Assembly: GCA_902531175.1 (NCBI GenBank)
Contig: CACADE010000002.1
Location: forward strand, 1-64,000
DNA: 64,000 bases
Origin: an uncultured Pelagibacteraceae bacterium
GTDB taxonomy: Bacteria; Pseudomonadota; Alphaproteobacteria; Pelagibacterales; Pelagibacteraceae
Reading direction: 5' to 3'
Shown piece by piece: positions 41,345 through 52,141 of this stretch; positions within the stretch are counted from its first letter, which is position 1; each line of letters begins with the position of its first letter. The notes beneath the pieces are model-generated. The model was given only the letters and a program-made list of their open reading frames with translations. It ran no database searches and was not told the origin of the DNA. The translations under genes and the position numbers were made by a program.

Positions 41345-42814
41345 ATGAAAGTAACAGTAGAAAATAAAAAAGGTTTAGAAAAAGATATAAAAGTTTTTAT
41401 CGATAAAAAAACCATATCCGGATATCTCGAAGAAAAATACGAAGAGATTAAAAAAGATGTCGTTTTAAAAGGATTTAGACCAGGTAAAGTTCCAACTGAA
41501 ATTTTAAAAAGACAATTTGGAAAAGCTGTTTATGGTGAAGTAATCGATAAAGTATTAAAAGATACCACAACAAAAGCTCTGGAAGATAATAAAATTAAAC
41601 CAGCTGGTCAGCCTAAAATTGATCTAAAATCATTTGGTGAAGGAAAAGATCTTGAATACACCATTTCAGTAACAGAATTGCCTAATGTTGAAGTTGGATC
41701 ATTAAAAGATTTAAAAGTAGACGAGTATGTTGTTAAAATCGATCCTAAAGAAACAGATAAAAGAATTGATCAAATAGCAAAAACACAAAAAAATTTTAAA
41801 GATGCTGAAGAAAGTTATGCAGCTAAAGTGGGTGATTTAGTTGTTTTTGATTATAAGGCAACAGTTGATGGAAAAGATTTTAAAGGAAATGAAGGAAAAA
41901 ATACTCAATTAGAACTTGGAAAAGATTTGTTTATTAAAGGATTTGATAAGCAGTTAGAAAGCGTCAAAAATAAACAAGATAAAAAAGTTGAAGTTAAACT
42001 ACCAGAAAACTTCCCAGAAAAAGAAGTGGCTAATAAATCTGCAGTATTTGAATGTAAAATTATAGCGGTAAAAAAACCTGAACAAACTAAAATAGATGAC
42101 AACTTTGCTAAAAACTTAGGTGCTAAAGATTTAAATAATTTAAAAGAATTAATCTCCAAACAAATCAATGATGAATTTAAAAATTCATTAGAAATGATTT
42201 CAAAAAAACAAATTCTTGAACAAATAGAAAAACAAAAACTAGAACAGCTACCCGCTAACTTAATAGAACAAGAGGTAAATATTTTAACGCAAGGCATGAA
42301 AGAAGAGGAAAAGAAAAAAAATATAAAATATTTTGAGGAACAAGCAAAAAAAAGAATTAAAACTGGTCTTATTTTAAATGCATTTGGAGAAAAAAATAAT
42401 ATTAAAGTATCTCAAGATGAATTTAATGCAGAAATACAGAAACAGTTCAGAATGATGCCAGGTCAAGAAAAAATGGTAAAAGAGTATTATGAAAAAAATC
42501 CTGCAGCGATAGAGAGCTTAAGAGGCTCCATTTATGAGGAAAAAATAATTAGTGAACTTAAAAAAATTGCAAAAGTTAATAAAAAGGAAATTAGTAAAGA
42601 AGAGGCCGAAAAGATCTTGAAAGAAGAAAATGAAAAAAATCTAAAAGAGCAAGAGAAATTAGCAAAACTATCTGAAGGTGCTGACGATAAAGTAAAAGAG
42701 AAAAAAGAAGTTAGGTCTGAAAATAAAAAAGAAAAGAAAACAGTTAAATTAACTAAAGCTGCAAAAAAAGTAGCAAAAAAAACTAAATCAACAAAAAAAG
42801 TTAGCAAAAAGTAA
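41345..42814 (+). CDS. tig: Trigger factor (peptidyl-prolyl isomerase chaperone)
   Basis: The 489-aa protein shows the ribosome-binding signature LKGFRPGKVPTEILKRQFGK near residue 40, the FKBP-type central domain (GDLVVFDYKATVDGKDF) near 160 and the chaperone helical C-terminal domain. The C-terminal 80 or so residues are a lysine-rich tail with repeated KK pairs (KAAKKVAKKTKSTKKVSKK). Trigger factor binds nascent chains at the ribosome exit. It starts the tig-clpP-clpX-lon protein quality-control block, with 31 nt to clpP. Start 41345 follows directly after tRNA-Leu. Confidence 0.95.
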   Translation: MKVTVENKKGLEKDIKVFIDKKTISGYLEEKYEEIKKDVVLKGFRPGKVPTEILKRQFGKAVYGEVIDKVLKDTTTKALEDNKIKPAGQPKIDLKSFGEGKDLEYTISVTELPNVEVGSLKDLKVDEYVVKIDPKETDKRIDQIAKTQKNFKDAEESYAAKVGDLVVFDYKATVDGKDFKGNEGKNTQLELGKDLFIKGFDKQLESVKNKQDKKVEVKLPENFPEKEVANKSAVFECKIIAVKKPEQTKIDDNFAKNLGAKDLNNLKELISKQINDEFKNSLEMISKKQILEQIEKQKLEQLPANLIEQEVNILTQGMKEEEKKKNIKYFEEQAKKRIKTGLILNAFGEKNNIKVSQDEFNAEIQKQFRMMPGQEKMVKEYYEKNPAAIESLRGSIYEEKIISELKKIAKVNKKEISKEEAEKILKEENEKNLKEQEKLAKLSEGADDKVKEKKEVRSENKKEKKTVKLTKAAKKVAKKTKSTKKVSKK

Positions 42815-42845
42815 TCACAAGTTGTATAAGTAAATCGAATCACTT

Positions 42846-43457
42846 ATGACAACAAAAATTCCGGAACATTTAAGCACTTTGATCCCAATGGTCGTTGAGC
42901 AATCAAGCCGTGGTGAAAGAGCTTATGATATTTATTCGAGGTTATTAAAAGAAAGAATTGTTTTTGTAGTTGGACCAATTAATGATGCAGTTGCATCTTT
43001 GGTTACTGCTCAACTATTATTTTTAGAGTCTGAAGATCCCAAAAAAGAAATTTCATTATACATAAATAGTCCAGGCGGATTAGTAACAGCAGGTTTAGGA
43101 ATTTATGATACGATGCAATACATTAAACCAGAGGTTAGCACTCTATGTATTGGCCAAGCAGCAAGCATGGGATCATTTTTATTAGCTGCAGGATCTAAAG
43201 GAAAAAGATTATCATTACCAAATTCAAGAATAATGGTTCATCAACCTTCAGCAGGTTTTCAAGGTCAAGCTACGGATATAGAAATCCATGCTAATGAGGT
43301 TATGTCTTTAAAAAAGAGATTAAACGAAATTTATTCTAAACATACAGGTAAGTCAGTTGATCAAATTAAAGAAGCTTTGGAGAGAGATAATTTTATGACT
43401 CCAGATAACGCCAAAGATTTTGGTTTGATCGATAAAGTAGTAGAAAAAAGAGACTAA
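42846..43457 (+). CDS. clpP: ATP-dependent Clp protease proteolytic subunit
   Basis: The 203-aa serine protease has the catalytic Ser in [14 protein letters not shown], the His in [13 protein letters not shown] and the Asp within [30 protein letters not shown] is also typical. It forms the 14-subunit chamber that degrades substrates unfolded by ClpX, whose gene follows 89 nt downstream. A promoter-like TATAAT precedes clpX, so clpX may be partly independently transcribed. Confidence 0.96.
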   Translation: MTTKIPEHLSTLIPMVVEQSSRGERAYDIYSRLLKERIVFVVGPINDAVASLVTAQLLFLESEDPKKEISLYINSPGGLVTAGLGIYDTMQYIKPEVSTLCIGQAASMGSFLLAAGSKGKRLSLPNSRIMVHQPSAGFQGQATDIEIHANEVMSLKKRLNEIYSKHTGKSVDQIKEALERDNFMTPDNAKDFGLIDKVVEKRD

Positions 43458-43535
43458 ACAACAATATATAGTTTATTCACAACCTATACTTGATTAAGAA
43501 CTAAACTTTGTAATAAAGTATTAAAATTGATTCGT

Positions 43536-43541
43536 TATAAT
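43536..43541 (+). promoter_or_regulatory. Promoter -10 element (TATAAT) close to the clpX start
   Basis: TATAAT lies only 5 nt before ATG 43547, so a start at the usual distance would fall on or next to the first codon, implying a leaderless or nearly leaderless clpX mRNA. No strong ribosome-binding site is seen before the ATG, which fits. A -35 element is not clear in this AT-rich spacer. Confidence 0.3.
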
Positions 43542-43546
43542 AATTT

Positions 43547-44809
43547 ATGAGCAACAATAATAAAAATATTCTTTACTGTTCTTTCTGTGGAAAGAGCCAA
43601 CATGAGGTTAGAAAATTAATTGCTGGACCAACAGTTTTTATTTGTGATGAGTGTGTTGAGTTATGCATGGACATCATCAAAGAAGAGAGTAAAGATACTT
43701 TTGTAAAACATCAAGATGGATTACCATCACCAAAAGAAATTTGTGCAGTTCTTGATGATTATGTAATTGGACAAGATCATGCAAAAAAAGTTTTGTCAGT
43801 TGCAGTTCACAATCATTACAAAAGATTAAATTACGAAAATAAAACTAGCAAAAATGTTGAACTTTCAAAATCAAATATTTTGTTAGTTGGACCAACAGGT
43901 TGTGGAAAAACACTACTTGCACAAACATTAGCACGAATTTTAGATGTTCCATTTACAATGGCAGATGCAACTACTTTAACAGAAGCGGGTTACGTTGGTG
44001 AAGATGTTGAAAATATAATTTTAAAATTGTTACAAGCAGCAGATTATAATGTTGAAAAAGCACAAAGAGGAATTGTTTACATAGATGAAGTAGATAAAAT
44101 TAGCAGAAAATCAGAAAACCCATCAATTACTAGAGATGTTTCGGGTGAAGGTGTACAACAAGCTTTATTAAAAATAATGGAAGGAACAGTTGCTAGTGTA
44201 CCCCCACAAGGTGGAAGAAAGCATCCACAACAAGAATTTTTACAAGTAGATACTACTAACATTCTATTTATATGCGGTGGTGCGTTTGCTGGACTAGATA
44301 AAATAATTTCACAAAGAGACAAAGGTTCATCTATTGGTTTTGGTGCTGAGGTTAAAAGTTTAGAAGATAAAAAAGTAGGTGAGTGGATGAAGAATCTTGA
44401 GCCAGAAGACTTATTAAAATATGGACTGATACCAGAATTTATAGGAAGATTACCTATAACTGCTACTTTAGATGATCTTGATGAAAAATCTTTAGTTAAA
44501 ATTTTATTAGAGCCAAAAAATTCTTTGATCAAACAATATCAAGAGTTATTTAAATTAGAGGGTGTCAAACTTACTTTTAAAGATCAATCAGTTAAAGACA
44601 TTGCCAACAAGGCCATATCTAAAAAAACTGGAGCAAGAGGACTTAGATCGATTCTTGAAAATATATTATTAAAAACAATGTTCGATTTACCAAGTCAAGA
44701 TAACATTGAAGAAGTTATAATTGATTCTGGTGCGGCGAAAGGTGTATCAGCTCCTGTTATTGTTCATTCTAAGAACAAAACTAAAACTGATAAGACTTCA
44801 GCAGCATAA
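43547..44809 (+). CDS. clpX: ATP-dependent Clp protease ATP-binding subunit ClpX
   Basis: A 420-aa AAA+ unfoldase. The N-terminal zinc-binding domain has CSFCGKSQ and CDECVELC, Walker A is GPTGCGKT near residue 110, Walker B is [11 protein letters not shown], and the ClpP-docking loop reads SSIGFGAEV. It feeds unfolded proteins into ClpP. Length and motifs fit the family exactly. The gene sits between clpP and lon. Confidence 0.97.
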   Translation: MSNNNKNILYCSFCGKSQHEVRKLIAGPTVFICDECVELCMDIIKEESKDTFVKHQDGLPSPKEICAVLDDYVIGQDHAKKVLSVAVHNHYKRLNYENKTSKNVELSKSNILLVGPTGCGKTLLAQTLARILDVPFTMADATTLTEAGYVGEDVENIILKLLQAADYNVEKAQRGIVYIDEVDKISRKSENPSITRDVSGEGVQQALLKIMEGTVASVPPQGGRKHPQQEFLQVDTTNILFICGGAFAGLDKIISQRDKGSSIGFGAEVKSLEDKKVGEWMKNLEPEDLLKYGLIPEFIGRLPITATLDDLDEKSLVKILLEPKNSLIKQYQELFKLEGVKLTFKDQSVKDIANKAISKKTGARGLRSILENILLKTMFDLPSQDNIEEVIIDSGAAKGVSAPVIVHSKNKTKTDKTSAA

Positions 44810-44868
44810 TTGTACGTTAATAAACCATAATTTCCTATTGCATTATAAAATATAATATCCATATTTCC

Positions 44869-47259
44869 ATGATGGATATAAAAGTAACATTACCATTATT
44901 ACCGTTGAGAGATATCGTAGTCTTCCCTAGCATGGTTATCCCTTTGTTTGTAGGAAGAGATAAATCAATCACTGCATTAAACGAAGTAATGAAGGGTGAT
45001 AAAAAAATTGTTCTTATAACACAAAAAAATTCTGAAGTTGATGATCCTAAAAAAAATGATGTATTCACCTATGGATGTGAGAGTAACATTTTACAGTTGC
45101 TAAAACTTCCTGATGGAACTGTTAAAGTATTAGTTGAGGGAACCAAAAGAGTAAAAATAGTTGATTTTAAAGATGATGAAAAATTCATTAAATGCTCATT
45201 TGAGTATCAAAAAGATATTATTTCGAAAGATGACGACCTGTTGCCATTAAGTTTAACTGCTATTAAAAGATTAGAAAAACTTACAACAGTTAACAAAAAA
45301 ATATCTTCAGAAACAATAAACAATATAAAACAATTAAAAGATCCTTCAAAAATTGCTGATAATATAATTTCACATATAAACGCTAGTATCTCGGAGAAAC
45401 AACAAATTTTTGAAACTTTAGATGTTAAGAAAAGATTAAATAGTGTCATTAAAATAATGGAAAATGAAGCAAGTATAATTGGCGTAGAGAAGAGAATTAG
45501 AGGAAGAGTTAAAACTCAAATGGAGAAAACTCAAAGAGAATATTATTTGAATGAACAGCTAAAAGCTATTCAAAAAGAATTAGGTGAAATTGAAGATGGC
45601 AAGGACGAAACAACAAGTTTAAAAAAATCAATATTAAAAGCAAAGATGCCAAAAGAAGTCGAAAAGAAATGTATGTCTGAACTTAAAAAATTAAAAAACA
45701 TGAGTCCAATGTCTGCTGAAGCAACTGTTGTAAGAAACTACTTAGATTGGATGATAGATTTGCCATGGTTTAAAAAAGATAAAGTGGACATAGATTTGAA
45801 CAAAGCTTTAAAAATTTTAGAGGAAGATCACTTTGGGTTAGAAAAAGTTAAAGAAAGAATTATAGAATTTTTAGCTGTCCAAAAAAGAATGGATAAAATA
45901 AAAGGCCCAATTCTATGTTTAGTAGGTCCACCAGGTGTAGGTAAAACTTCTTTAGGTAAATCAATAGCCAAGGCAACTAACAGGCAATTTGTAAGAATGT
46001 CATTAGGTGGAGTGAGAGATGAAGCAGAAGTAAGAGGGCACAGAAGAACTTACATTGGATCACTTCCTGGAAAAATTATTCAAATGATGAAAAAAGCAGG
46101 AACAAAGAATCCTTTATTTTTGCTTGATGAAATTGATAAAGTTGGAAATGATTATAGAGGTGATCCTTCATCCGCATTGTTAGAGGCTCTTGATCCAGAG
46201 CAGAATACAACATTTAATGATCATTATCTTGAAGTAGATTACGATTTATCAGATGTAATGTTTGTTACAACTGCAAATACATTAAACATTCTCCCTCCAC
46301 TTTTAGATAGAATGGAAGTGATAAGAATTCCTGGGTATACCGAAGATGAAAAGATTAATATCGCAAATAAATATTTACTTCCTAAACAAATTAAAGACAA
46401 CGGCGTGAAAGAAGGAGAAATGAAGTTAGCTGACGACACTATTAAAGAAATTATAAGAAGTTATACAAGAGAAAGTGGTGTTAGAAATTTAGAGAGAGAA
46501 ATATCTAAAGTAACAAGAAAAGTTGTAAAAAAAGTAGTAAATAATGAGGAAAAAAGTGTTGAAGTTAATGAAAAAAATATACCCGACTTTCTTGGTATTA
46601 AGAAATTTAAATTTGGTGAACTAGAAGCTAAAGATAAAGTTGGAATAGTTATAGGTTTAGCTTGGACAGAGTTTGGTGGAGAGATATTAAAAGTTGAAAC
46701 AGTTAATATGCCAGGCAAAGGAAGAATGCAAATAACCGGCAAGTTAGGTGATGTAATGCAAGAGTCTGTAAAAGCTGCAAAATCTTATGTTAGATCAAAA
46801 TGTTTAGAATTTGGCGTAACACCACCACTATTTGAGAAAAAAGATTTTCATATTCATGTTCCTGAAGGTGCAACACCAAAAGATGGACCTTCTGCAGGTA
46901 TAGCTATGGTTACATCAATAGTATCCTCAATTACAAAAGTTCCAGTTAAAAGAGAAATAGCAATGACAGGTGAAGTAACAATCACAGGTCAGGTTTTGCC
47001 AATTGGTGGTTTAAAAGAAAAATTATTAGCTGCTCACAGAGCTGGTGTTAAAAAAGTTTTGATACCCAAAGAGAATGAAAAAGATCTAGTTGATGTACCA
47101 AAAAAAGTAAAAGATGATATTGAAATAGTACCAGTAGAGACTGCGGATGAAGTAATTAAAATAGCTTTAACTAAAGAATTGAAGCCCACTGAATGGACTG
47201 AAGTAGATAAGTTAACTGAAACTAAAAAAGACGATAAATCTCAAGCTAGTATTCAGTAA
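44869..47259 (+). CDS. lon: ATP-dependent protease La (Lon)
   Basis: The 796-aa protein has the N-terminal LAN domain (LPLLPLRDIVVFPSMVIPLF), the AAA+ module with GPPGVGKTSLGKSIAKAT near residue 350 and FLLDEIDKVGNDYRG, and the C-terminal protease domain with catalytic Ser in PKDGPSAGIAMVTS and Lys in GLKEKLLAAHRAG. It degrades misfolded and regulatory proteins. A short polar tail (KPTEWTEVDKLTETKKDDK) ends it. It follows clpX by 59 nt, with a TATAAT in the spacer at 44851-44856. Confidence 0.97.
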   Translation: MMDIKVTLPLLPLRDIVVFPSMVIPLFVGRDKSITALNEVMKGDKKIVLITQKNSEVDDPKKNDVFTYGCESNILQLLKLPDGTVKVLVEGTKRVKIVDFKDDEKFIKCSFEYQKDIISKDDDLLPLSLTAIKRLEKLTTVNKKISSETINNIKQLKDPSKIADNIISHINASISEKQQIFETLDVKKRLNSVIKIMENEASIIGVEKRIRGRVKTQMEKTQREYYLNEQLKAIQKELGEIEDGKDETTSLKKSILKAKMPKEVEKKCMSELKKLKNMSPMSAEATVVRNYLDWMIDLPWFKKDKVDIDLNKALKILEEDHFGLEKVKERIIEFLAVQKRMDKIKGPILCLVGPPGVGKTSLGKSIAKATNRQFVRMSLGGVRDEAEVRGHRRTYIGSLPGKIIQMMKKAGTKNPLFLLDEIDKVGNDYRGDPSSALLEALDPEQNTTFNDHYLEVDYDLSDVMFVTTANTLNILPPLLDRMEVIRIPGYTEDEKINIANKYLLPKQIKDNGVKEGEMKLADDTIKEIIRSYTRESGVRNLEREISKVTRKVVKKVVNNEEKSVEVNEKNIPDFLGIKKFKFGELEAKDKVGIVIGLAWTEFGGEILKVETVNMPGKGRMQITGKLGDVMQESVKAAKSYVRSKCLEFGVTPPLFEKKDFHIHVPEGATPKDGPSAGIAMVTSIVSSITKVPVKREIAMTGEVTITGQVLPIGGLKEKLLAAHRAGVKKVLIPKENEKDLVDVPKKVKDDIEIVPVETADEVIKIALTKELKPTEWTEVDKLTETKKDDKSQASIQ

Positions 47260-47306
47260 TAAACAATTTACATTATAATAACCTTGATGTAATAGTACCA
47301 TGTTTT

Positions 47307-47382
47307 GGGCGGTTAGCTCAGCTGGTAGAGCATCTCGTTTACACCGAGGGGGTCAAAGGTTCGAGTCCTTTACTGCCCACCA
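47307..47382 (+). tRNA. tRNA-Val (anticodon UAC)
   Basis: GGGCGGT pairs with ACTGCCC (one G-U pair) to form the acceptor stem, followed by A and CCA. D-arm GCTCAGCTGGTAGAGC, anticodon stem-loop TCTCG-TTTACAC-CGAGG with anticodon TAC, and T-arm GGTTCGAGTCC are all present. It is 7 nt before tRNA-Asp. Confidence 0.95.
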
Positions 47383-47388
47383 AAACAC

Positions 47389-47465
47389 GGGGGTGTAGCT
47401 CAGTTGGTTAGAGCGATCGCCTGTCACGCGATAGGTCGAGGGTTCGAGTCCCTTCACTCCCGCCA
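47389..47465 (+). tRNA. tRNA-Asp (anticodon GUC)
   Basis: The acceptor arm GGGGGTG pairs with CACTCCC (one G-U pair), discriminator G then CCA. D-arm GCTCAGTTGGTTAGAGC, anticodon loop CTGTCAC with anticodon GTC, and T-arm GGTTCGAGTCC are visible. It forms a tRNA pair with tRNA-Val ahead of the nuo operon. Confidence 0.95.
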
Positions 47466-47511
47466 TCAAATAAATGAATAAAATAAAGCTTTAAAATGTG
47501 ACCTATCTGCT

Positions 47512-47530
47512 CTTTTAGTTGATCTAAAAG
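47512..47530 (+). promoter_or_regulatory. Inverted repeat upstream of nuoA
   Basis: CTTTTAG and CTAAAAG form a perfect 7-bp inverted repeat around TTGAT. It is 18 nt before the preferred nuoA ATG. The right arm contains the only purine-rich AAAAGG near that start. It may be an operator or an mRNA hairpin that affects ribosome access. Confidence 0.35.
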
Positions 47531-47548
47531 GTGCTATATAGACTCATC

Positions 47549-47917
47549 ATGCTTGCGGAATTTTTAAAAGATTATTTGCCAATAATTGTATTTTTACTAG
47601 TCGCACTTGTATTAAGTGTAGCATTTGTGGCGGTAAATTATTTAGCATCTCCAAAAAATCCTGATCCAGAAAAATTATCAGCATACGAGTGTGGATTTGA
47701 ACCATTTAATGACTCTAGAATGGAATTTGATGTTAGATTTTATCTTGTTGCAATACTATTTATTATTTTTGATTTAGAAATCGCTTTTCTATTTCCCTGG
47801 GCAATATCTTTAGGCAAAATTGGAATATTTGGATTTACATCAATGATGATTTTCTTATTTATTCTTACAATTGGGTTTATATATGAATGGAAAAAAGGAG
47901 CATTAGATTGGGAATAA
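47549..47917 (+). CDS. nuoA: NADH-quinone oxidoreductase subunit A
   Basis: I take ATG 47549 ([17 protein letters not shown]) rather than the GTG at 47531, because it begins like known NuoA proteins; the protein is then 122 aa. It has three transmembrane spans. [20 protein letters not shown] near residue 45 is the conserved NuoA loop. First gene of the complete 14-gene complex I operon, in the standard alphaproteobacterial order. Confidence 0.95.
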   Translation: MLAEFLKDYLPIIVFLLVALVLSVAFVAVNYLASPKNPDPEKLSAYECGFEPFNDSRMEFDVRFYLVAILFIIFDLEIAFLFPWAISLGKIGIFGFTSMMIFLFILTIGFIYEWKKGALDWE

Positions 47918-47918
47918 A

Positions 47919-48440
47919 ATGAATTTAGAAGAAAGAAAAAAAAATATTCCAGAAGAATTTAAACAATTAGCACAAGATTTTAGTGATAATGGTTTTATAA
48001 CAACATCACTAGATAATCTAGTTAATTGGGCTAGAACTGGATCACTGCATTGGATGACTTTTGGTCTTGCATGTTGTGCAGTTGAAATGATGCAAACTTC
48101 AATGCCAAGATATGATTTAGAAAGATTTGGTGCTGCCCCAAGGGCATCACCTAGACAATCAGATGTTATGATTGTCGCTGGAACTCTTACAAATAAAATG
48201 GCTCCAGCACTAAGAAAAGTTTATGACCAAATGCCAGAACCAAGATATGTAATTTCCATGGGAAGTTGCGCAAATGGTGGAGGATATTATCATTACTCTT
48301 ATTCTGTAGTAAGAGGATGTGATCGTATTGTACCGGTTGATGTATATGTCCCCGGGTGTCCTCCTTCTGCTGAAGCACTTCTATATGGAATAATGCAACT
48401 TCAAAAGAAAATCAGGAATAAAGGTTCTCTGGAAAGATAA
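47919..48440 (+). CDS. nuoB: NADH-quinone oxidoreductase subunit B
   Basis: The 173-aa peripheral-arm subunit carries the N2 4Fe-4S cluster ligands: [19 protein letters not shown] and [14 protein letters not shown]. It sits at the interface to the membrane arm and passes electrons to quinone. Its ATG follows the nuoA stop by 1 nt. The length is typical. Confidence 0.97.
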   Translation: MNLEERKKNIPEEFKQLAQDFSDNGFITTSLDNLVNWARTGSLHWMTFGLACCAVEMMQTSMPRYDLERFGAAPRASPRQSDVMIVAGTLTNKMAPALRKVYDQMPEPRYVISMGSCANGGGYYHYSYSVVRGCDRIVPVDVYVPGCPPSAEALLYGIMQLQKKIRNKGSLER

Positions 48441-48443
48441 AAA

Positions 48444-49034
48444 ATGCAAAACATCCAGGATTTAGAAAAAATTTTGAATTCAGAACTAAATGCTAAAATA
48501 AAAAGTTCTTTAATCAAACATAATCAAATTTACTTAAAAATTGATGAAACGGACTTAACAGAAGTTATTCTATTCTTAAAAACAAATTCAAAAACTAAAT
48601 TTAGACAACTGATAGATATTACAGCTGTAGATTTTCCTGAAAATGAAATTAGATTTAAATTAGTTTATTTATTACTAAGTCACGAATTTAATCAAAGAAT
48701 TATCATAGAGATAGATGTAAAAGAAAAAGAAATTGTTGGTTCAATAACATCTATATTTCCTGCTGCAAATTGGATGGAAAGGGAAGTATTTGACATGTAT
48801 GGAATTGATTTTAAAGATCATCCGGACTTGAGAAGAATACTTACAGATTATGGTTTTGAAGGACATCCATTAAGGAAAGATTTTCCTCTAACAGGTCATA
48901 ATGAAGTTAGATACAGTCATGAAACAAAAAAAGTCATTTATGAACCAGTAAAATTAGAGCAAAATTATAGAAACTTTGATTATGAAAGTCCTTGGGAAGG
49001 AACCAAGTATATAAAAGAACAAACTAAAGAATAA
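48444..49034 (+). CDS. nuoC: NADH-quinone oxidoreductase subunit C
   Basis: The 196-aa subunit (30 kDa type) has the family signature [20 protein letters not shown] and [20 protein letters not shown] near residue 120. It stands alone and is not fused to NuoD as in E. coli. The TAA overlaps the nuoD ATG by one base. Confidence 0.96.
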   Translation: MQNIQDLEKILNSELNAKIKSSLIKHNQIYLKIDETDLTEVILFLKTNSKTKFRQLIDITAVDFPENEIRFKLVYLLLSHEFNQRIIIEIDVKEKEIVGSITSIFPAANWMEREVFDMYGIDFKDHPDLRRILTDYGFEGHPLRKDFPLTGHNEVRYSHETKKVIYEPVKLEQNYRNFDYESPWEGTKYIKEQTKE

Positions 49035-50209
49035 TGGCAAAAGAAACTAAAACTTTGAATCTAAATTTTGGACCTCAACACCCAGCTGCTCATGGAGTTT
49101 TACGATTAATATTGCAGTTAGATGGTGAAATTGTTGAAAAAGCAGATCCACACATTGGTTTATTGCATAGGGGTACAGAAAAATTAATTGAAAATAAAAC
49201 TTATACCCAAGCTGTTCCGTATTTTGATCGATTAGATTATGTAGCACCAATGAACCAAGAGCACGCTTTTGCTTTAGCAATTGAAAAAATTCTAAAAATA
49301 GAAGTTCCGATAAGAGCTCAATACATAAGAGTAATGTTTTGTGAGATTGGAAGAATACTTAGTCATATTTTAAATGTTACAACACAAGCAATGGATGTTG
49401 GTGCATTAACTCCTACTTTATGGGGATTTGAAGAAAGAGAAATATTAATGGGTTTTTATGAAAAAGTTTCTGGTTCTAGATTGCATGCTAATTATTTTAG
49501 AGCCGGAGGAGTACATCAAGATCTACCAAAAGGATTAGATAAAGAGATCGGAAAATTTTGTGAAAGATTTCCAAAAATAATAAATGATTTAGAATTACTT
49601 TTAACTGATAACCGAATATTTAAGCAAAGGAACGTTGATATAGGAGTAGTATCAAAACAAGATGCTCTCGATTATTCTTTTTCTGGTGTTATGTTGAGAG
49701 GATCTGGTGTCCCTTGGGATTTAAGAAAATCACAGCCTTATGATTGTTATGAAAAATTCGAATTCAAAATTCCCGTAGGAAAAAACGGAGATTGTTACGA
49801 TAGATACCTATGTAGAATTGAAGAAATGAAAGAAAGTGTAAATATAATAAATCAATGCTTGGCAAATTTACCCGTTGGACCAATTAAAACTGATGATGGA
49901 AAAATCAGTCCACCACCAAAAAAAGAAATAAAACAATCTATGGAAGCATTGATCCATCATTTCAAGTTATATACTGAGGGTTATAGGGTTGATAAAGACG
50001 AAATATATACTGCTGTAGAGGCTCCTAAAGGAGAATTTGGTGTTTACTTAATTTCTGATGGTTCAAGCAAACCTTACAAATGCAAAATTAGAGCTCCAGG
50101 ATTTTCTCATTTACAAGCAATGGATTACTTAATTAAAGGTCATATGTTAGCTGATGTTCCTGCAGTTTTAGGTTCAATGGATATTGTTTTTGGAGAGGTA
50201 GATAGATAA
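49034..50209 (+). CDS. nuoD: NADH-quinone oxidoreductase subunit D
   Basis: A 391-aa subunit (49 kDa type). [40 protein letters not shown] and [15 protein letters not shown] are diagnostic. It forms part of the quinone site. It overlaps nuoC and nuoE by one base each. Confidence 0.97.
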   Translation: MAKETKTLNLNFGPQHPAAHGVLRLILQLDGEIVEKADPHIGLLHRGTEKLIENKTYTQAVPYFDRLDYVAPMNQEHAFALAIEKILKIEVPIRAQYIRVMFCEIGRILSHILNVTTQAMDVGALTPTLWGFEEREILMGFYEKVSGSRLHANYFRAGGVHQDLPKGLDKEIGKFCERFPKIINDLELLLTDNRIFKQRNVDIGVVSKQDALDYSFSGVMLRGSGVPWDLRKSQPYDCYEKFEFKIPVGKNGDCYDRYLCRIEEMKESVNIINQCLANLPVGPIKTDDGKISPPPKKEIKQSMEALIHHFKLYTEGYRVDKDEIYTAVEAPKGEFGVYLISDGSSKPYKCKIRAPGFSHLQAMDYLIKGHMLADVPAVLGSMDIVFGEVDR

Positions 50210-50817
50210 TGGCTGTTAAAAAAATATCAAAAGTACAACCTGAAAAATTTGAGTTTAGTAAAAAAAACAAAGAAACTGCTGATAGTATTATTAAAAATTA
50301 TCCTTCTGGAAAACAACAAAGTGCGGTTATGGCTTTATTGTACTTAGCACAAAAACAAAATGATAATTGGATACCTTTAAGCGCAATGAAATACATAGCT
50401 AAGTATTTAGATATGCCATACATAAAAGTATATGAGGTAGCTACATTTTATAGCATGTATAATTTAACTCCTGTTGGTAAATATTTCTTTCAAGTATGTA
50501 CTACAACCCCATGTATGTTAAGGGGTGCGTATAATTTAGTAGATGTTTGTAAACGAAAAATTTCTGAGGAAGAAAATTGTTTATCAGAGGATGGAAAAAC
50601 TTCTTGGTTAGAAGTAGAGTGTTTGGGTGCTTGTGTGAATGCTCCTATGCTTCAATTAAATGAGAATTATTATGAGGATTTAGATCCAACAAAACTTGAG
50701 CAAATAATTGATAAAATAAGTAACGATGAAGTTCCTCAACCAGGATCATATAGAGGCAGATTAAGTTCTGAACCAGAAAATACTAGAAAAACATTGATAG
50801 GTAATAAAAATGCTTGA
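50209..50817 (+). CDS. nuoE: NADH-quinone oxidoreductase subunit E
   Basis: The 202-aa (24 kDa type) subunit carries the N1a 2Fe-2S ligands in [11 protein letters not shown] and [12 protein letters not shown]. The N-terminal helical thioredoxin-like part includes [17 protein letters not shown]-terminal extension ([20 protein letters not shown]) is seen in alphaproteobacterial and mitochondrial homologs too. It overlaps nuoF by 8 nt (ATGCTTGA). Confidence 0.95.
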   Translation: MAVKKISKVQPEKFEFSKKNKETADSIIKNYPSGKQQSAVMALLYLAQKQNDNWIPLSAMKYIAKYLDMPYIKVYEVATFYSMYNLTPVGKYFFQVCTTTPCMLRGAYNLVDVCKRKISEEENCLSEDGKTSWLEVECLGACVNAPMLQLNENYYEDLDPTKLEQIIDKISNDEVPQPGSYRGRLSSEPENTRKTLIGNKNA

Positions 50818-52141
50818 GGATAAGGATAGAATTTTTCAAAATTTATACAATGATTTTGGTGCTGATTTAGCATCTGCAAAACAAAGGGGAGACTGGAAGG
50901 ATACAAAAGAAATTTGCGGCAAAGGAAGAGAATGGATAATTAATGAAATTAAAACATCAGAACTTAGAGGAAGAGGCGGTGCTGGATTTCCTACAGGATT
51001 AAAATGGTCTTTTGCCCCAAAAGAAGTTGGATCAAGACCACATTATTTAGTAATTAATGCCGATGAGTCTGAGCCTGGTACGTGCAAAGATAGAGATATT
51101 CTAAGATTTGAACCTCATAAATTAATAGAAGGCTGCTTAATTGCATCTTACGCTGTTAATGCTCATAAGTGTTATATTTATATAAGAGGAGAATATTTTA
51201 ATGAAGGACAAAAGCTTCAAACAGCTATCGATGAAGCGTACAAGGATGGTCTCTTAGGAAAAAATTCTGCAGGGTCTGATTGGGAATTAGATATATATAT
51301 TCATTATGGTGCTGGTGCATATATCTGTGGTGAGGAAACTGCTTTGCTCGAGAGTATTGAAGGAAAAAAAGGTCAACCAAGATTGAAACCTCCGTTTCCG
51401 GCTTTAATAGGCCTTTATGGTTGCCCGACAATAATAAACAATGTTGAAACAATTTCAGTGGTACCAACTATACTTAGAAGAGGTGGAAAATGGTTTTCAT
51501 CACTCGGTAGACCAAAAAATACTGGTTCTAAAATATATTGTATTTCAGGAAATGTAAATAATCCCTGCAACGTAGAAGAAGAAATGGGAATTCCATTAAA
51601 AGAATTAATTGAAAAACATGCAGGTGGAGTAATAGGTGGATGGGATAATCTAAAAGCAGTTATACCTGGTGGTTCATCAATGCCATTACTACCAAAAGAA
51701 ACATGTGAAACAATTAAAATGGACTTTGATGCATGTGTTGAGAATAAAACTGGTTTAGGAACAGCTGGTATTGTTGTTATAAATAAAGATCAAGACATTA
51801 TTAAGTGTATGGCTAGAATAGCAAGATTTTATAAACACGAGAGTTGTGGTCAATGTACACCATGCAGAGAAGGTTCTGGTTGGATGTGGAGAATGTTAGA
51901 GAGAATGGCAAAAGGTGAAGCCACAAAAGATGAAGTAGATATGTTATTAGATGTGACAAAACAAATTGAAGGTCATACAATTTGTGCTTTTGGAGAAGGA
52001 TCTTCATGGCCTGTTCAAGGATTGATCAGAAATTTTAAAGATGAAATAATTGAAAGAAACAAGTTTGATCCAATTGTAAAAAAGCAAAAAGATATACCTT
52101 ATTTAGTTGATCAACATTTATTAGAAAAAGAAAATGCTTAA
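50810..52141 (+). CDS. nuoF: NADH-quinone oxidoreductase subunit F
   Basis: The 443-aa (51 kDa type) subunit binds NADH and [23 protein letters not shown] near residue 60, [20 protein letters not shown] with [12 protein letters not shown], and the N3 cluster motif [15 protein letters not shown] with HTICAFGE near 385. It is the electron entry point of complex I. It overlaps nuoE and nuoG by 8 nt each. Confidence 0.97.
   Translation: MLEDKDRIFQNLYNDFGADLASAKQRGDWKDTKEICGKGREWIINEIKTSELRGRGGAGFPTGLKWSFAPKEVGSRPHYLVINADESEPGTCKDRDILRFEPHKLIEGCLIASYAVNAHKCYIYIRGEYFNEGQKLQTAIDEAYKDGLLGKNSAGSDWELDIYIHYGAGAYICGEETALLESIEGKKGQPRLKPPFPALIGLYGCPTIINNVETISVVPTILRRGGKWFSSLGRPKNTGSKIYCISGNVNNPCNVEEEMGIPLKELIEKHAGGVIGGWDNLKAVIPGGSSMPLLPKETCETIKMDFDACVENKTGLGTAGIVVINKDQDIIKCMARIARFYKHESCGQCTPCREGSGWMWRMLERMAKGEATKDEVDMLLDVTKQIEGHTICAFGEGSSWPVQGLIRNFKDEIIERNKFDPIVKKQKDIPYLVDQHLLEKENA

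Noticed and set aside
42532-42843. Minus-strand 103-aa Phe/Ser-rich ORF opposite the trigger factor tail
   Set aside because: Produced by the antisense of lysine-rich AAA/AAG codons, not by a real gene.
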